The position numbers and the translations under genes are program-made. A model generated the notes under the pieces. That model was not told the origin of the DNA and did not search any database. It saw only the letters and a program-made list of their open reading frames with translations. DNA of 64,000 nucleotides from Aplectana chamaeleonis (taxonomy: Eukaryota > Nematoda > Chromadorea > Rhabditida > Cosmocercidae): NCBI GenBank assembly GCA_029168955.1, contig JAPDOI010000215.1, positions 190,001-254,000 of the forward strand. The letters are read 5' to 3'. This document shows positions 11,301-20,883 of the stretch, in pieces. How positions within the stretch are numbered: position 1 is the stretch's first letter; each line of letters opens with the position of its first letter.

Positions 11301-14300
11301 ATGACCGGATTCACAGACAGAAAAAAACAAAATTCTACTTACAGAGATGCATTGTGTTTCAAATTACTTGCGAAAACCAAAAACACCTATTCAGACGCTC
11401 GCGGTTGTTCAAATAGAATTTTGATTGCCGAAAAAACAGCTTTATTGACTACACAGTTAATTTGTAGATCAGAATTGTAGATCATTTGTAGATCTTTGGA
11501 TTGTAGATCATTGGTGTCAATCAATCGACCAGGTCAAATCGTGTCAAATCGTGACAAAGCTTGACGTGAATGGCGATGAGTGCGTTTGGCCTACTATGCC
11601 TTCTCTGCCCTCTATTATCGTAAACTACCTTCTCCGATTTCTCCGCATCTCTTCCGTCTCGTTCTCTGGGGGGAAGGGGGCAAGCGCCACAGGGGAGCAG
11701 GGGCCTCCCCTGGGGCGGCATGCATGAACGATCCGACGAGGGTCAGGGAGCGTCGAGCCACGGGACGGCTCCGAAGGGCATGGCGTAAATTGGGGTGTCG
11801 CGTACATAAATGCACTTTCCAACGCAAATTTTACGCGCGCAGTTTCTGTCGTCCCAGTCGCGTTTGCCTCTAATTATTGAGATGCATGGGATGTCAAAAA
11901 AGTACCAAAGAGCGACTGGCATGACGAAAAAATGCCGCGTGGCGTAGAGTTTACTGTAGAAGATGCATTCACGTCCGCGACACACCAATTTACGCCATGC
12001 ACTTGGGGCCGTCCCGTGGCTCGACGTTACGCGCATGGGACGCGGAGCGGCTCCCTGACCTTCTTCGCAGCGTTCATGCATGCCGCCCCTGAAGCCCCCC
12101 TCGGGAGAGGTCTCTGCTGTCGCTCCTTTAAGTCGAAAACGGGCTCTATTGTCCGACGCTTGCCCCCCTTCCTCGCAGAGTCTGAGAGGGTTATGGAGAA
12201 CCACAAGCACCCACGTCAACGCAACAAAAATAATTCGCGATAGGATAGAAGAGTAAGGAAAAGATTGTCGGCAAAAAATGCAGCAACAGCAGATCATTAG
12301 CGCTCCGAGGCTATTCAGCGGAAGCGTGCCGCTTGCATGACAAGTGGGTGTGGCCTTGGAGTGTGAATGACTTGACGCCATGTCTGCGCGTCATGCGCGG
12401 GCATAGCGTCAGTTGCTCAATATGCGCGCTTCCCGTAGCACGATACACCGCCATCGTTCTTGAGCCCGAATGTGTCCTCACACCCCATTGAAGTTGGGCA
12501 CGTGAATAATCAGAGGACGCGCGAAAATTTCTCAATGTGAGCGCACATTTGATGGCGCGATACACTGTTCTGATGTACGTGCGCACACATTGCCGCTGTC
12601 ACAACTGTTGGTTTTGAGTGTAGTGGTGCCGTCACACATCATCCAAACTGTGCGCATGTCAATTCAGAGGGCGCGTGTAGTTGGCGCATATGCATCTCGA
12701 TGGCGCGATACATTACCTTTGCTCTTAAGCGTGGTTTTGCCGATATTCATCATTGAAGCCGAGCGCGCTCACGTCGATGATGCGCGCGAACTCGATGCAC
12801 TATGATCGCTCTCGCAATCAGCGAGCGCGTAAAGCAGCATTAATGTGTCTCACCGCGTTTTTCGAGGTTGTAGAATCGGCGTGATTTTTGTCGCAACATC
12901 TTGCTCGTGTCTCCGCATCGTCAACTATGAAATGTCGCATCGGTTTAGCGCGCTCATTGAACGTGTGCGTGAAGTTTCAACGATGTGCGCCAGCCCAGGT
13001 GCGACTGCGCGTAGCGTACACCCGCCTTTCTCTTAACCAACTGCCATCTCGCAACCATCCCGCCCATCAGGGAGACGTCCAGTAGGTTTTCTACGTGCCT
13101 GGGTCAATCCTTCCCTCTTTTTACGAGAAACTTCCGAAGTGTCACAATTTAGTAAAAATCGAACAAATTTTAGTAATTTACCACTGGAGCTGATCATCTA
13201 CAGTAAAATTTAGTAGTAAATCTCTAGTAATTTACTGAATTATCACCACTTACAGAGATTAGTGGAAAATCTCTGGTAAAAAGGTAGTATTTTAGTAAAA
13301 AAACACATTTACCAGAGATTAGCCGTAAATCTCTAGTAAAATTGTCGTACTTTTTAAACCTGAGAAGTCATCCGCTTCGGCAACATCGTGGACCTCAAAA
13401 TTGAGCAATCTCTTCGCTCAGAACATTTTCAAAAAGTTGCTAGAGTTGAGCGTGCGCGATCAAATCATGAGCACGAACTTGGAAAACTTAGGTGCCCCAG
13501 GCAGCAAAGGCGCCGTTTGTCAAATCGTGTGTAGGGTCATCTTTTTCAACATCAACAAGGTTGGAGTTTCTTCGAAAAACTTGTTCTCATCGAAGAAGAT
13601 GATCTTATGCATGATTTGACAAACGGCGCCTTTGTTGCGTGGAGCACTCAAGTTTTCCAAGTTCGTGCTGATGTATGATCGCGCGATCTCGAGTCAGTCA
13701 GCTTTGTCAAAATGTTCTGAACCCATGCCATTGGGAACTCATCGGGTAGTGCCTCGCTTCCCAGGCTTCATGTGACGTCTAGGGGACTACAGACGTTTCG
13801 CGATCCAGGATCTAGCACGAATATGGAATTACATCCAGCTTGTGGTTCTTGCTGGCCGGAAATCTATCAAAATCTTGTCCAGCAATATGGAAGGAGTGAA
13901 CTCAAGCTGTTTCGTCAGAAGGCAGGTGAACTTTACCGGAAAGTGGACAAATATCATAGCCCCAAACCAAATCCATTCGAATATACGTAAAACAGGCTCA
14001 TTATGGTGATCCTCGTGAGATATTTTCATGTTGCTGAAGTGTTGCTATACCTATGCGTCGTGCGAAACACGGACTTTACTCTATAATTAATGACGAAATG
14101 GGCAACTTGTGGTCATACCACTGAATCCGTCATTGGCAGAACCATGGAAACTCTCCAATAGCCTATAGGGGCCTGCAGAGTTCAAGTCGCGGCGTTGCTC
14201 GCAGCACCGAAAAGCGCTTGATGATGCAATATCGATCACATTCGGCGACGAGGGCGACTGACGCAGCACGGTGGGCGACGAGGGGCACCGCAAAGTGTTT

Positions 14301-16808
14301 CGACGCCGCGACGGCCCTGCGTCACTGCCAGCAAGCGGCAACCGACGCGGAGACGATAATGATCGAAAACATTTTCATCGCCGCGTCAAGGCTAACGCTC
14401 GGCGACCAGTCGCCGGTCGGTGCAACTCTACAGACCCCTTATTTTGAAGATGTTGCTATACTTATGCGTCGCACTGTATGTTGACGTGCTATATTTTTGG
14501 AAGCATACATACTGAAGCTGAAGACATCAACATATTTTAGGACATTGTCTCCGAATCGAAGTGGTCAATTATTTCTGATGAGCAGGCCTCTGTTGCAATT
14601 CAGCATGGCACAACATTTCTGCTTCGATCACATAATAAGGTACCAATCAAAGCTAGTTTTCCACCGATGCAAAATCGTCAACGGAAAAGACCACAGTTGA
14701 GTCAAAGTGGGTCGCAAAATTTGAGACCTTATTGTTGCCTATCCATTATGGTCTCATGGAAACGGCTCCGTGATCTGAAAAGGCAAACAGTTGATTTGAG
14801 GGCCTCATGATCTGAAAAGGAAAAGACAGTCCACCATCTAGCGATAGGAAGAGATGCGTCACGACAGGGCAAAATTTCAATGTTGAATACTCTTCTCTTA
14901 ACTCGATAGATCCTAGCATCAAAACATACGTGTTAGAGTTTTTCATTATTGAATAATTTTGGTTGAAAGCGCTTCTAGGAGACTTGAAACACAAGGCGGT
15001 TTCCGACGTTGCAGATTCCGGTGCACCAAACACATAGTTAATATGGGCGCGAGAGCGCATTTCAATGCTGCAAATTGATTTTTCGATTTTTTGGCAAGAT
15101 TTGAGGGTCTCATGAAGCTTCTTGGCATACTCCTTTACTTCGTGAGCCTATCTGCTGCAGGGCATTAAGAAATGAGACACGGAGTTTTCGAACCTGCGCT
15201 GACTTGAAGATAGAGAAGGTGTTTTCATCGTTTGAAAATTATCTCGTGATTTTGATCCATCTTTTAGACAGTCGACACGGATCGTGCTGATAATTTGCTT
15301 TCCCTGTTGATGGTTGGGGCAAACTCGGTGTCATAAGTTAAAACATATTCTCACCGAGTTTGCGCCAACCTTGAATAGGGAACGCAAAGTATCAGCTCTG
15401 CCAGCGCGTAGCTAGATGCCTCACACGGAAACCGAAGATGCCCAGGGTTTCGGAGGCATCTTGCCTTATTATGACCCGAGATTTTCCGTAAATTACGTAA
15501 AGTTTAGCCCCAGTTGTTGAAATTTTAGCTACAGCACCCGCATATTCTACGCTTATTCTCGTTGCAGCACTCGGTCGATCGACCCACCCAGTCTTGATCC
15601 GTACTAGAGAAGCAATCCCCGCTGCGATCGAGCGCGTCGCCGTTTCTTCCCCACGGCCTGCAGCATCCCAACAGTCAAAATTATCCTCACCATGGTCTCC
15701 CAGAGAGCAAAACCGAGTCACCCTCCACGGACACCCGCACAGTGTCGAGTAATCACTGAGTGAGATGACTGGGCCAACACTGTCCAAACGGCATCCCTGC
15801 GTCCCGCGTAGCCAGCGCGGGTTTAAGACTGCACTTCAACACAGGCTGTCGCGGAATCCGTAGATTCTCGCTACAAAATCATAGCGAGAATATACGGGTT
15901 TAGCGACAGAGAGATCAATGTATCCAATTTAGCCTTCGTTTTTGCGTAGAATACGCGTAGAATTTGCACCCTTGTACCGTCGACACAAGAATATGCGGGT
16001 TTTAGCTATCGTAGCTGAAACCCGTAATTTCTCGCTACATGGAATGGGGCGGCGTTTCAGGTCGCGCCCTCGGAGGCATCTAGCTACACCTTGACAGAGA
16101 GTGCGTTCTATGCCGACTGTATGTACCCTCCGTTTCGAAGCGGAATTCACTTGGGTCCACCACGTGCGTGTTCGCGCGTATGCTGCTTCTCATTCTTCGC
16201 CACACTGTAGCTGTCTCTCCCTGGTTCCACCCAGACTTGAGAAGGAACAAAGTAAAATTTGCTCTGAAATAGAGAGTATCCATTAACCAATCGGGGTATT
16301 CTGGGGATTTTCGGCCCCGAGTCGCACCAAACAGGAATCGAAGCCGCCTGACAGTTCGGCCCGTTCGTCAAATCTCCGAGCCACAACAGTGGCCTGAGAC
16401 CAGCAAATCGGGATGGCGAGCCGAACTGTCTGGTGGCTCGGGGCCGAGAATAGCCAGAGTACATCGAGGAAAAAGTAATAAGTTTAGCAAACAGAATATG
16501 CCTCAAGTTTTTCGTCAATAGGCTACTCGTTTTTGTGACATTATTGTGTGAGAAAATAACGAAAAAAAAACTTCAAAACATGAGCAAGCGCGGCAACTGT
16601 TCCCCCAATCCACTATTTTCTCCTCTATTACGCTTGTTATTATTTTTCATGTGCAGTATAACTTTAACCTTTCTCTGTTTAGGACGATGATGCAGGAGTG
16701 CAATTACTATGCACGATAAGTTCGTTACCGTTCTTTAATCTCACTGAGCAGCAACGGTCCTCGAGTAATAAATTTGCGTTGAAGATTAGGAATGAGTCAT
16801 CTGTATAG
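2268..16808 (+). CDS. vang-1: Van Gogh/Strabismus planar cell polarity protein, 15 exons
   Basis: Joined exons: 2268-2385, 2493-2614, 2769-2900, 2976-3108, 3278-3372, 3987-4098, 4157-4301, 6900-6985, 7056-7157, 7246-7352, 7419-7494, 9802-9941, 10258-10327, 14541-14639, 16683-16808. They give about 553 residues; vertebrate Vangl proteins have about 520. Family landmarks are the Ser/Thr cluster VTSEHS (exon 2), four membrane segments (exons 4-7), LELRRL plus DGESR (exon 7), the charged RRIKKRK stretch (exon 10), EEAFAQVQ (exon 11), LNKYLRQTRQQ (exon 12) and a C-terminal ESSV PDZ ligand. Vang is a plasma-membrane core component of planar cell polarity and binds Prickle and Dishevelled. All junctions but one keep frame with GT-AG splicing; exon 3 to exon 4 is off by one base. 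Exon 2 needs a second-choice acceptor. Long introns are full of transposons. Confidence 0.93.
2493..2614 (+). CDS. vang-1: vang-1 exon 2 (SEHS phospho-cluster)
   Basis: Residues about 40-80 contain YGENTTVLTGVTSEHS, matching the Vangl WGETTT..TSEHS block phosphorylated by casein kinase 1 in other animals. The strongest acceptor (TTCTTCAG, ending 2488) would break the frame with exon 1; AG at 2491-2492 restores it. The donor is GTG|GTCAGT. An in-frame ATG at 2498 lies 9 nt after the strong acceptor. Confidence 0.75.
2769..2900 (+). CDS. vang-1: vang-1 exon 3 (Arg/Glu-rich linker)
   Basis: Residues about 81-124, basic and helical-looking (AGAERRLETVRERMAEGG), lie between the phospho-cluster and TM1. 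Vang proteins are poorly conserved here. The exon is more GC-rich than its neighbours, and about 68 bp of it recurs at 26278-26345. GT-AG splicing to exon 4 leaves one extra G. Confidence 0.65.
2976..3108 (+). CDS. vang-1: vang-1 exon 4 (TM1)
   Basis: Translated from the second base, it gives CSRMLWLSAAALISL and on to PHITCE, aligning with the first membrane segment and the Cys-Glu end of the TM1-TM2 loop of Vangl. The acceptor is TTTTTTTCAG and the donor GAG|GTTAGT. Confidence 0.85.
3278..3372 (+). CDS. vang-1: vang-1 exon 5 (TM2)
   Basis: It encodes GHLLSLAMKSILLVVALWAL then YWRRAAADLPR, matching Vangl TM2 and its RR.RADMPR loop. The donor is CT|GTTAGT, phase 2. Seven of the eleven loop residues are identical as I recall the family. 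Confidence 0.9.
3987..4098 (+). CDS. vang-1: vang-1 exon 6 (TM3)
   Basis: It encodes YLARAALCFFVLFILFGFW then LFYTVRILLEHHSNYTYV. WLFY.VRIL is a Vang signature. The donor is GTG|GTCAGA and the following intron is only 58 nt. Confidence 0.9.
4157..4301 (+). CDS. vang-1: vang-1 exon 7 (TM4)
   Basis: It encodes VSYALSLLDALLYTHYISVI then VLELRRL and RDPDGESR, aligning with Vangl [25 protein letters not shown] and TDGESR. The donor is TTG|GTCTGT, phase 1. Confidence 0.93.
4552..5035. mobile_element. TTAA MITE, AAAGGCACAGT-type ends, in vang-1 intron 7
   Basis: The left end TTAAAGGCACAGTCCAACCT is mirrored by AGGTTGGACTGAGCCTTTAA at the right. The interior resembles the elements at 28867-29357 and 54510-55001 (shared CTTGGAGA...CACGCTGATCAC block). 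No coding capacity is seen. Confidence 0.8.
5036..6899. other. rest of vang-1 intron 7
   Basis: No exon of this gene is needed here because exons 7 and 8 join in phase. At 6050-6360 a short segment (AAAATGCCAGTCAGTGCACAG, then AAAATGCCATTCAGTGCACAG) is repeated directly about 280 bp apart. A unit containing GGGGTTATTTGGGACTCTGAACAC belongs to the dispersed family described at 34850. Confidence 0.4.
6900..6985 (+). CDS. vang-1: vang-1 exon 8
   Basis: It encodes GMMSLQEAAIQVLRYYETYF then PSYNVFLDR, aligning with Vangl HLSIQRAALVVLENYY in the cytoplasmic tail. The acceptor is TTATTCCAG and the donor AGA|GTAGGA. Confidence 0.9.
7056..7157 (+). CDS. vang-1: vang-1 exon 9
   Basis: It encodes ARQSSHRLRNVSQPPGFKMY then DIEGVGGGAAEISQ, matching Vangl GLKVYNVDG. 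The acceptor GATGTAG is weaker than most, but the phase fits both neighbours. Confidence 0.85.
7246..7352 (+). CDS. vang-1: vang-1 exon 10
   Basis: It encodes SNLRALMEATSRRRSTNHND then ILQEEGEWERRIKKR, matching Vangl AARRRDSSHNE...EHERRVKKR. The run of basic residues is a Vang hallmark. The donor is AA|GTAGGT, phase 2. Confidence 0.93.
7419..7494 (+). CDS. vang-1: vang-1 exon 11
   Basis: It encodes YRLIASTEEAFAQVQNIVEN then QSGPK, matching Vangl ARLVVAVEEAFIHIQRL. The donor is AAG|GTAATC, phase 0. Confidence 0.9.
7580..8425. mobile_element. TTAA MITE carrying a second MITE, in vang-1 intron 11
   Basis: The outer ends are TTAAAGGTAGGGTTCGCGAT and, at the right, a mirrored GCAAACACTGCCTTCAA. 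Removing the nested copy at 7759-8250 leaves about 350 bp. The ends are more decayed than those of the inner element, as expected for an older insertion. Confidence 0.75.
7759..8250. mobile_element. TTAA MITE nested in another MITE
   Basis: The left end TTAAAGGCAGTGTTCACGAT and right end ATCGTGAACACTGCCTTTAA are perfect mirrors. About 490 bp, no ORF of note. Confidence 0.9.
8426..9801. other. rest of vang-1 intron 11
   Basis: Short ORFs on both strands at 8731-9300 show no recognisable domain. At 9445-9462 a single inverted end (GTGTGAACTGCCTTTAA) suggests a decayed MITE without its partner. Confidence 0.35.
9802..9941 (+). CDS. vang-1: vang-1 exon 12
   Basis: It encodes SLCDAMDSTTAAQGVFACIM then RPLNKYLRQTRQQPRHPAEA, matching Vangl [21 protein letters not shown] then KYLR.TRQQ. 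The donor is AG|GTGAAA, phase 2. Confidence 0.93.
10015..10194. mobile_element. 180-bp GC-rich palindromic MITE, TTA target, in vang-1 intron 12
   Basis: Ends GGCGCTATTCATAC and GTATGAATAGCGCC are flanked by TTA on both sides (10012-10014 and 10195-10197). The arms carry inverted copies of GCCAGCGCGGCACGCGCGTG. A 3-bp TTA duplication is typical of PIF/Harbinger-related MITEs. It occupies most of the 316-nt intron. Confidence 0.85.
10258..10327 (+). CDS. vang-1: vang-1 exon 13
   Basis: It encodes CLSMRMNYRTFLQRFFSDRF then PAK, matching Vangl CITNGMTPKAFLERYL. The first GT (CAG|GTTTCC) would break the frame; the second (AAG|GTTTCG) joins exon 14 in phase 0. Confidence 0.88.
10905..13365. repeat. 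TTTACTA-rich inner arms
   Basis: Segments 10905-11150 and 13140-13365 are built from variants of TTTACTAGAGATTTACC and its complement. They are placed as a second, inner pair of arms within the fold-back. Confidence 0.6.
11540..12290. repeat. central GC-rich inverted repeat
   Basis: The block at 11600-11850 (GGGGCGGCATGCATGAACG, ACGGGACGGC, GGCGTAAATTGGGGTGTCGCG) returns inverted at 11955-12180. This explains the long overlapping ORFs on both strands here, which I do not regard as genes. Confidence 0.75.
13421..13722. repeat. 300-bp hairpin
   Basis: CAAAGGCGCCGTTTGTCAAA at 13506 is mirrored at 13614, and the flanks (GAGCACGAACTTGGAAAACTT; CAGAACATTTT) continue the pairing outward to about 13722. 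It lies in the right half of the fold-back. Confidence 0.75.
14165..14437. mobile_element. small insertion in the right outer arm
   Basis: GGGGCCTGCAGAGTT and AACTCTACAGACCCC flank about 270 bp that are missing from the matching left arm. The right arm is therefore longer than the left. Confidence 0.55.
14541..14639 (+). CDS. vang-1: vang-1 exon 14
   Basis: It encodes DIVSESKWSIISDEQASVAI then QHGTTFLLRSHNK, matching Vangl [22 protein letters not shown]. The acceptor is ATATTTTAG and the donor AAG|GTACCA, both phase 0. Confidence 0.92.
14640..16682. other. vang-1 intron 14
   Basis: It holds the small hairpin at 15311-15370 and a repeat (16150-16275) related to 4400-4535. An inverted pair AGACTTGAGAAGG/CTCTGAAATAGAGAGTATCC leads into the exon-proximal part. 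No additional exon is required by phase. Confidence 0.4.
15311..15370. repeat. 60-nt hairpin, GCAAACTCGGTG stem
   Basis: GGTTGGGGCAAACTCGGTG pairs with CACCGAGTTTGCGCCAACC across a 20-nt loop. A second copy lies at 42672-42737, and a long derivative ends 46730-48954. All have AGGGAACGCAAAGTAT-like sequence on the right side. Confidence 0.75.
16683..16808 (+). CDS. vang-1: vang-1 exon 15 (C-terminus, PDZ ligand)
   Basis: It encodes DDDAGVQLLCTISSLPFFNL through KFALKIRNESSV and ends at TAG 16806-16808. It aligns with Vangl KKIPFIILSEEF...KFVLRLQSETSV. The final ESSV keeps the class I PDZ-binding form used to bind Dishevelled or Scribble. Confidence 0.95.
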   Translation, partial: DDDAGVQLLCTISSLPFFNLTEQQRSSSNKFALKIRNESSV

Positions 16809-16809
16809 A

Positions 16810-18022
16810 TAAGCGGCAGTGTTCAGGATAGTTCTCGCGCTACGGAGGTCTCTATAGGAAATAATGCGTTGGACACTATATGTTTTACTAAATTAAAATA
16901 ACAGTTACAGTTAGCCAAGAGATTTCTATTAAAGGCAGTGATCACGATAAATCTTGTTTCTGAGTTTTCAATGTGAAACACTACGCTGGCAGATGCTGGA
17001 GGAGATGGGGTCGAAGATTGCAGCGGAAAAGCGGCTTTTTAATCAAAATCTGAAGCGGCTGCGAAGTGACGGTATCGTTGGCCCATTACGCCTGCTTAGC
17101 CCTCCCCACCCCCCCCCGTTCTGATGAGCTTGTGGCGCCGCCGACGTTTTCGTTGGCGAATCGCCAACCAAGTCCGCCACGTCCAGCCTGATCGATTCGC
17201 GCACACTTGACCATTAGCGCGAGCTTGCCGAAAATAGCACGGCGCGTAAGCAAGTCCGCGCCCTGAACCTGTACGTACGTAAGAAACCGCTATTTTAGCC
17301 TATTCTGAGCGCTTTCTCTTGCTGTTTCTTCACTATTCGATAGCCCGCGACCAAACAACCCCATTTTTGAGTCGAACTCGAGGCGTTTAAAGTTAAATGG
17401 GGTTTTCATGTGCCCGAGCACGACGTCACCGTTTGAAGGCAGTGTTCACGATGAATATCACACTCGAGTTTGACCGAAAAATAGAGTTGTTTGGTCGTAA
17501 GGTAATTAATAGTGAAGAAACAGCGACGAAAAACATTCAGACTAAGCTAAAATAACGGTTTCTAACGTTCAGGGCGTGGACGAGCTTACGGGCCCTGCTA
17601 GTTTCCGCAAGCGCGCGCTAATCGCGAAATGTGCACGAATCGAGCAAGCTTGACGCGGCAGAGCTGATTGGTCATTTGCCATCGAAAACGTGCGCGGCGC
17701 CACAAGATCGTTCGAATGGGGGCGTACCGGGATAAGCAGGCGCAACGGGATAACTTTCAAAGCCGGCTTTATTGATTTCTGGCCCGTTTTCGCTGCTTTC
17801 TTTGACCCTCTCCCTCCAGCATCTGCCAGCTTTGTGTTTCATACTGAAACCTCGAGAACGAGATTTGTCGTGGACAATGCCTTTAATTCAGCATCTTTTT
17901 TTCTAAACAAAATCTTCGCCATCTCAGCTTTACTCGGCAAACAACCACTTGTTTTTGCGCAAAATCTCGACGTTGAAGCGCGAAATCTCGACGTTGAAAA
18001 TTATCGTGAACACAGTCTTTAG
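16810..18022. mobile_element. nested TTAA-type MITEs abutting the vang-1 stop codon
   Basis: The outer ends AAGCGGCAGTGTTCAGGAT (16811) and ATCGTGAACACAGTCTTTA (about 18021) are degenerate. Inside is a longer copy at 16929-17886. The outer left end begins two or three bases after the vang-1 stop, so any 3' UTR must be made of, or read into, this element. Confidence 0.75.
16929..17886. mobile_element. 958-bp TTAA element with long inverted arms
   Basis: TTAAAGGCAGTGATCACGAT at the left, mirrored ATTGTCCACGAC-type end at the right. The arms pair far inward (GCTGGCAGATGCTGGAGG; CTTGTGGCGCCGC; AAATAGAGTTGTTTGG region) toward a centre near 17415. An additional single AAGGCAGTGTTCACGATG end lies at 17436, close to the centre. 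Confidence 0.8.
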
Positions 18023-19336
18023 GTAACCGTCTTTCCCGATTGTCTTTACTCGGGTTGCTCGTTTTCATGTGGCCAGTTGCTTAGATTCAATTGACTAACA
18101 GGTGCCTATGAAGCCGTCCTTTTTGCCCATCTTTAATTATCATTACGGTGTATTTCGTTGTCATTCCCGCATTGTTTGATTGTTTATTATTCGTTATTTT
18201 TTACCGCAGCCCTGCTGTAGTTTTTTTTCCATGGAGATTTACCGACAACGGTATTACTACTCAGCGAACTCAACCTGTAGACTTTTCGTGACAATTTTTA
18301 AAATTTTGAATTTTCAAAGGCTGTCTTGCCGGTTGTATATAATTATTTATAGAGTTCGTCTAATGTTTGTTCTGACCGTCGGCACAGTTGACCAATCATG
18401 TGTTTCCCATCTGTTGGTGCTTATTAGGCCCACGTCATAATTGGCCAATCGGCTGTAGCCGTCCGTGTCGATAAGAATCCACGTTTTATGCAAATCGGGT
18501 TTAAAAAAATGTACTCGTTGTGGATGGACTGAGCGCGCCTGAGGCATCGCACTCGATACGCATGTAATACATTGCTGACTGAGGTTGGAAAATCCCCGAT
18601 GTGGCCGGCTCGAGCTGTCCGTAGTGCATTGGAGTAAGCCGTATTGCTGTTGGATTCTAGTGAATTTTCGATTTTCGTACAGTGGACCACTACGGTAAAT
18701 ATAGGATTACTAGGGACGGCTGAGGAAGGCCCCATCCTGCCTTCGGCCGACTATGACGGGGACATAAAGGCACAGTCCGACCTCACGGTCGAAATCCGAA
18801 ATTGCCACATATTTGTGAAACAGACCCATCCAAGATAACACCTGACAAGTGCGAGCTCCGGATTTTCCGAATAAGCGAGCTATGGGAGAAGCCACCCACA
18901 GCGGGAAGTCACTTTGACAAGCCTCCTGAGGCCTTTCCGGCTCAACAGTGGCGAGATGAGGGATGATTTTTAGAAAAAAAGTCCCGTTCTTCTCTTCATT
19001 CCTAGCTCTCTCTTCACTCAAGTCCGCTCGCATAAATCGGTTGCGAATGACGGAAATTACAAACCTCGGACAACTCTACCACCATACTTTCACCGCTCAA
19101 TCCGATGCTATGTTTAAGGCCTCATGAGCATCGAGCGATATCGCGTCGTACATCGATCTGCATTTAAAACATGCCATCGCGGCGATCAGCGATGGAAGTG
19201 TAAAGTAGGCCTAAGGGGTCATACCTCCGTTCCCAGGTGGTTTATTGCGACTCCAGGGACATTACTGGAATCACCGCAGAACCGTCTTCAATATAAGCAT
19301 AAAATCTGGAAGGACGTTTACCGGTTGTACTGTGAT
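18023..19336. repeat. dispersed repeat block, no gene seen
   Basis: At 18360-18640 the sequence shares order and wording with 25010-25430 (GACCAATCA/GACCAGTCA, CGCATGTAATACA, AAAATC.CC.GTTGTGGCCG). A single AAAGGCACAGTCCGACCTCA end lies at 18764. No convincing exon was found. Confidence 0.5.
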
Positions 19337-19902
19337 TTGAAAGGCAGTGTTCACGATTAGAAACCGTATTCTAGTTTTTGATGTTTTCGAGCAGGCGAGT
19401 TCACGAAGTAGTGGATAGTTGGGAAAAGTTCCCATGAAACTCGAATTTCCGAGAAAAGCTGTTTAAAACCTATTAAGTATTCATTAATGCCTGCTTGCGT
19501 GTTCTGCGCACTGCGGACGAAACGTCAGACTAAACGTCGTAAATGCGTCCGAGTTTCGGAATCCTTTTGATAAGTGACTTCTTTGTTTTCTGTTTCATGT
19601 ACCAAAAACACGGGCTCATGAGGAAAAATAAGATGAGACTATGCTCATGCGTGGATGTTAGAATCCTTCGCGATGAAGGATTTCAAAAAATTCGGTAACT
19701 GTTCCTCTGGTGAAATGAACGCAGAGGACAACTGTTTAATGACGTGGGCGAGGTGATCCAATGCATCAGCTGGTCCACGGGATTTTCACCCACTAGCTGG
19801 CTGTTTCCGCCGCTCCCCTGTTCTGACTCGTATGAGATCCGAAGCTTACGTTTCTGGCAAAAAAAAATCGGGCAGCTTTTTCATCGTGAACAGCGCTTTT
19901 AA
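19337..19902. mobile_element. TTAA-type MITE, GTGTTCACGAT ends
   Basis: Left TTGAAAGGCAGTGTTCACGA, right TCGTGAACAGCGCTTTTAA. The interior matches 61979-62570 (both contain TTTGTTTTCTGTTT...GTACCAAAAA and TTCGCGATGAAG), so these are two copies of one subfamily. Confidence 0.85.
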
Positions 19903-20313
19903 GCACACAGGAACATGGCGGAGGAAATACAGTCCGCACGTATTACATGACGTACTTTATTTTGCGGATATGTGGCCTGCCGTGTAAACCTCGCACAAAA
20001 AAGTCCTCTGCCTTGCCGGCCACGCTCGTATCGCTGAGCAGGATCACAGTCGTTTGGTCAACTGTGCCTAGGCTGAGGTCTGCTGGATCTTACTCGCACG
20101 TGTTCTCAAACATTCTCATGTCAATGTTCTCGAATTGATAATGGCAAGTTATCGATTGGCTGTTATTTGTTGGGTTTTTTATTCGATGAACGTTTTATGT
20201 CTTGTATTCAAAATTCTGATGCCGTATTTCGGGAGAATTTTTTCGCTGGGATATAGGAAATTGGGTGATAGCTCCAATAAGGGCTCGAAGACTATAATAA
20301 ACTCGTCAAGATG

Positions 20314-20868
20314 TTAAAGGCAGTGGTCGCGATGAAATATGCTTGTCTTATTTTCCTCTCTAATCCCTTTTCTGGGTTTAAATTAGTAGGACCATTGAGA
20401 AAAAAACGCGAGAAAACCGCTGTTTAGGGCCAAATTTGAAGCCTGAACTTCCTTGTCTTTTGATGGTGGACGAGCCCACTTCACATCATCGGCAGCGATG
20501 ATCTCTGAAATCAAGAACATCAGATGGCTTGAAATTGAATTTCAATCAATGAACATTATCCTTCGGACTCATCTAGACAAAAACATTGATTGAAGTGCTT
20601 GCTTTCATTGGTCAACTCTTTTCTTTACGTAAATTTGCAATTATTTCTTCCTCTGGATGTGGATGATTTTTGACTGCTCGGCATGAGACAGCGATCTTTT
20701 TTTGCTGCGCTGTGCACGTGTGCACGAACTAGAATCTTTGGGCCCTAGAAACTCTAATTGTTGCCCGTTTTTCACCGCGCTACCTTCATAGTTTTTCAGC
20801 TGTTTTCTATCTAAGCTGATTTTTATAGTTTTTTAGGTAACGTTTTTCATCGCGACCACTGCCTTTAA
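20314..20868. mobile_element. TTAA MITE, GTGGTCGCGAT ends
   Basis: Left TTAAAGGCAGTGGTCGCGAT and right ATCGCGACCACTGCCTTTAA are perfect mirrors. The same 555-bp subfamily occurs at 40200-40756 and, reversed, at 53214-53767; all contain GCACACGTGCAC-like sequence and a GGACGAGCCCA block. Confidence 0.93.
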
Positions 20869-20883
20869 GGAATGAAGAGATAA

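Larger units (their letters stand above)
10366..14474. mobile_element. 4.1-kb nested fold-back element in vang-1 intron 13
   Basis: GACGCATAAGTATAGCGACA at the left is mirrored by TGTTGCTATACTTATGCGTC at the right. The motif occurs again inside each arm (about 10501 and 14049), so one fold-back element seems inserted in a related one. The inner arms match over about 250 bp (10497-10745 against 13800-14070). They encode the same peptide-like string (EFTCLLTEKLQFTPS and KFTCLLTKQLEFTPS), but no transposase. The left end lies about 40 bp after the exon 13 donor. Confidence 0.8.

Noticed and set aside
11743..12381. Long minus-strand ORF of about 212 codons
   Set aside because: It lies over the central inverted repeat of the fold-back. 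Several overlapping frames are open on both strands because of the GC-rich mirrored arms, and no domain is recognisable.
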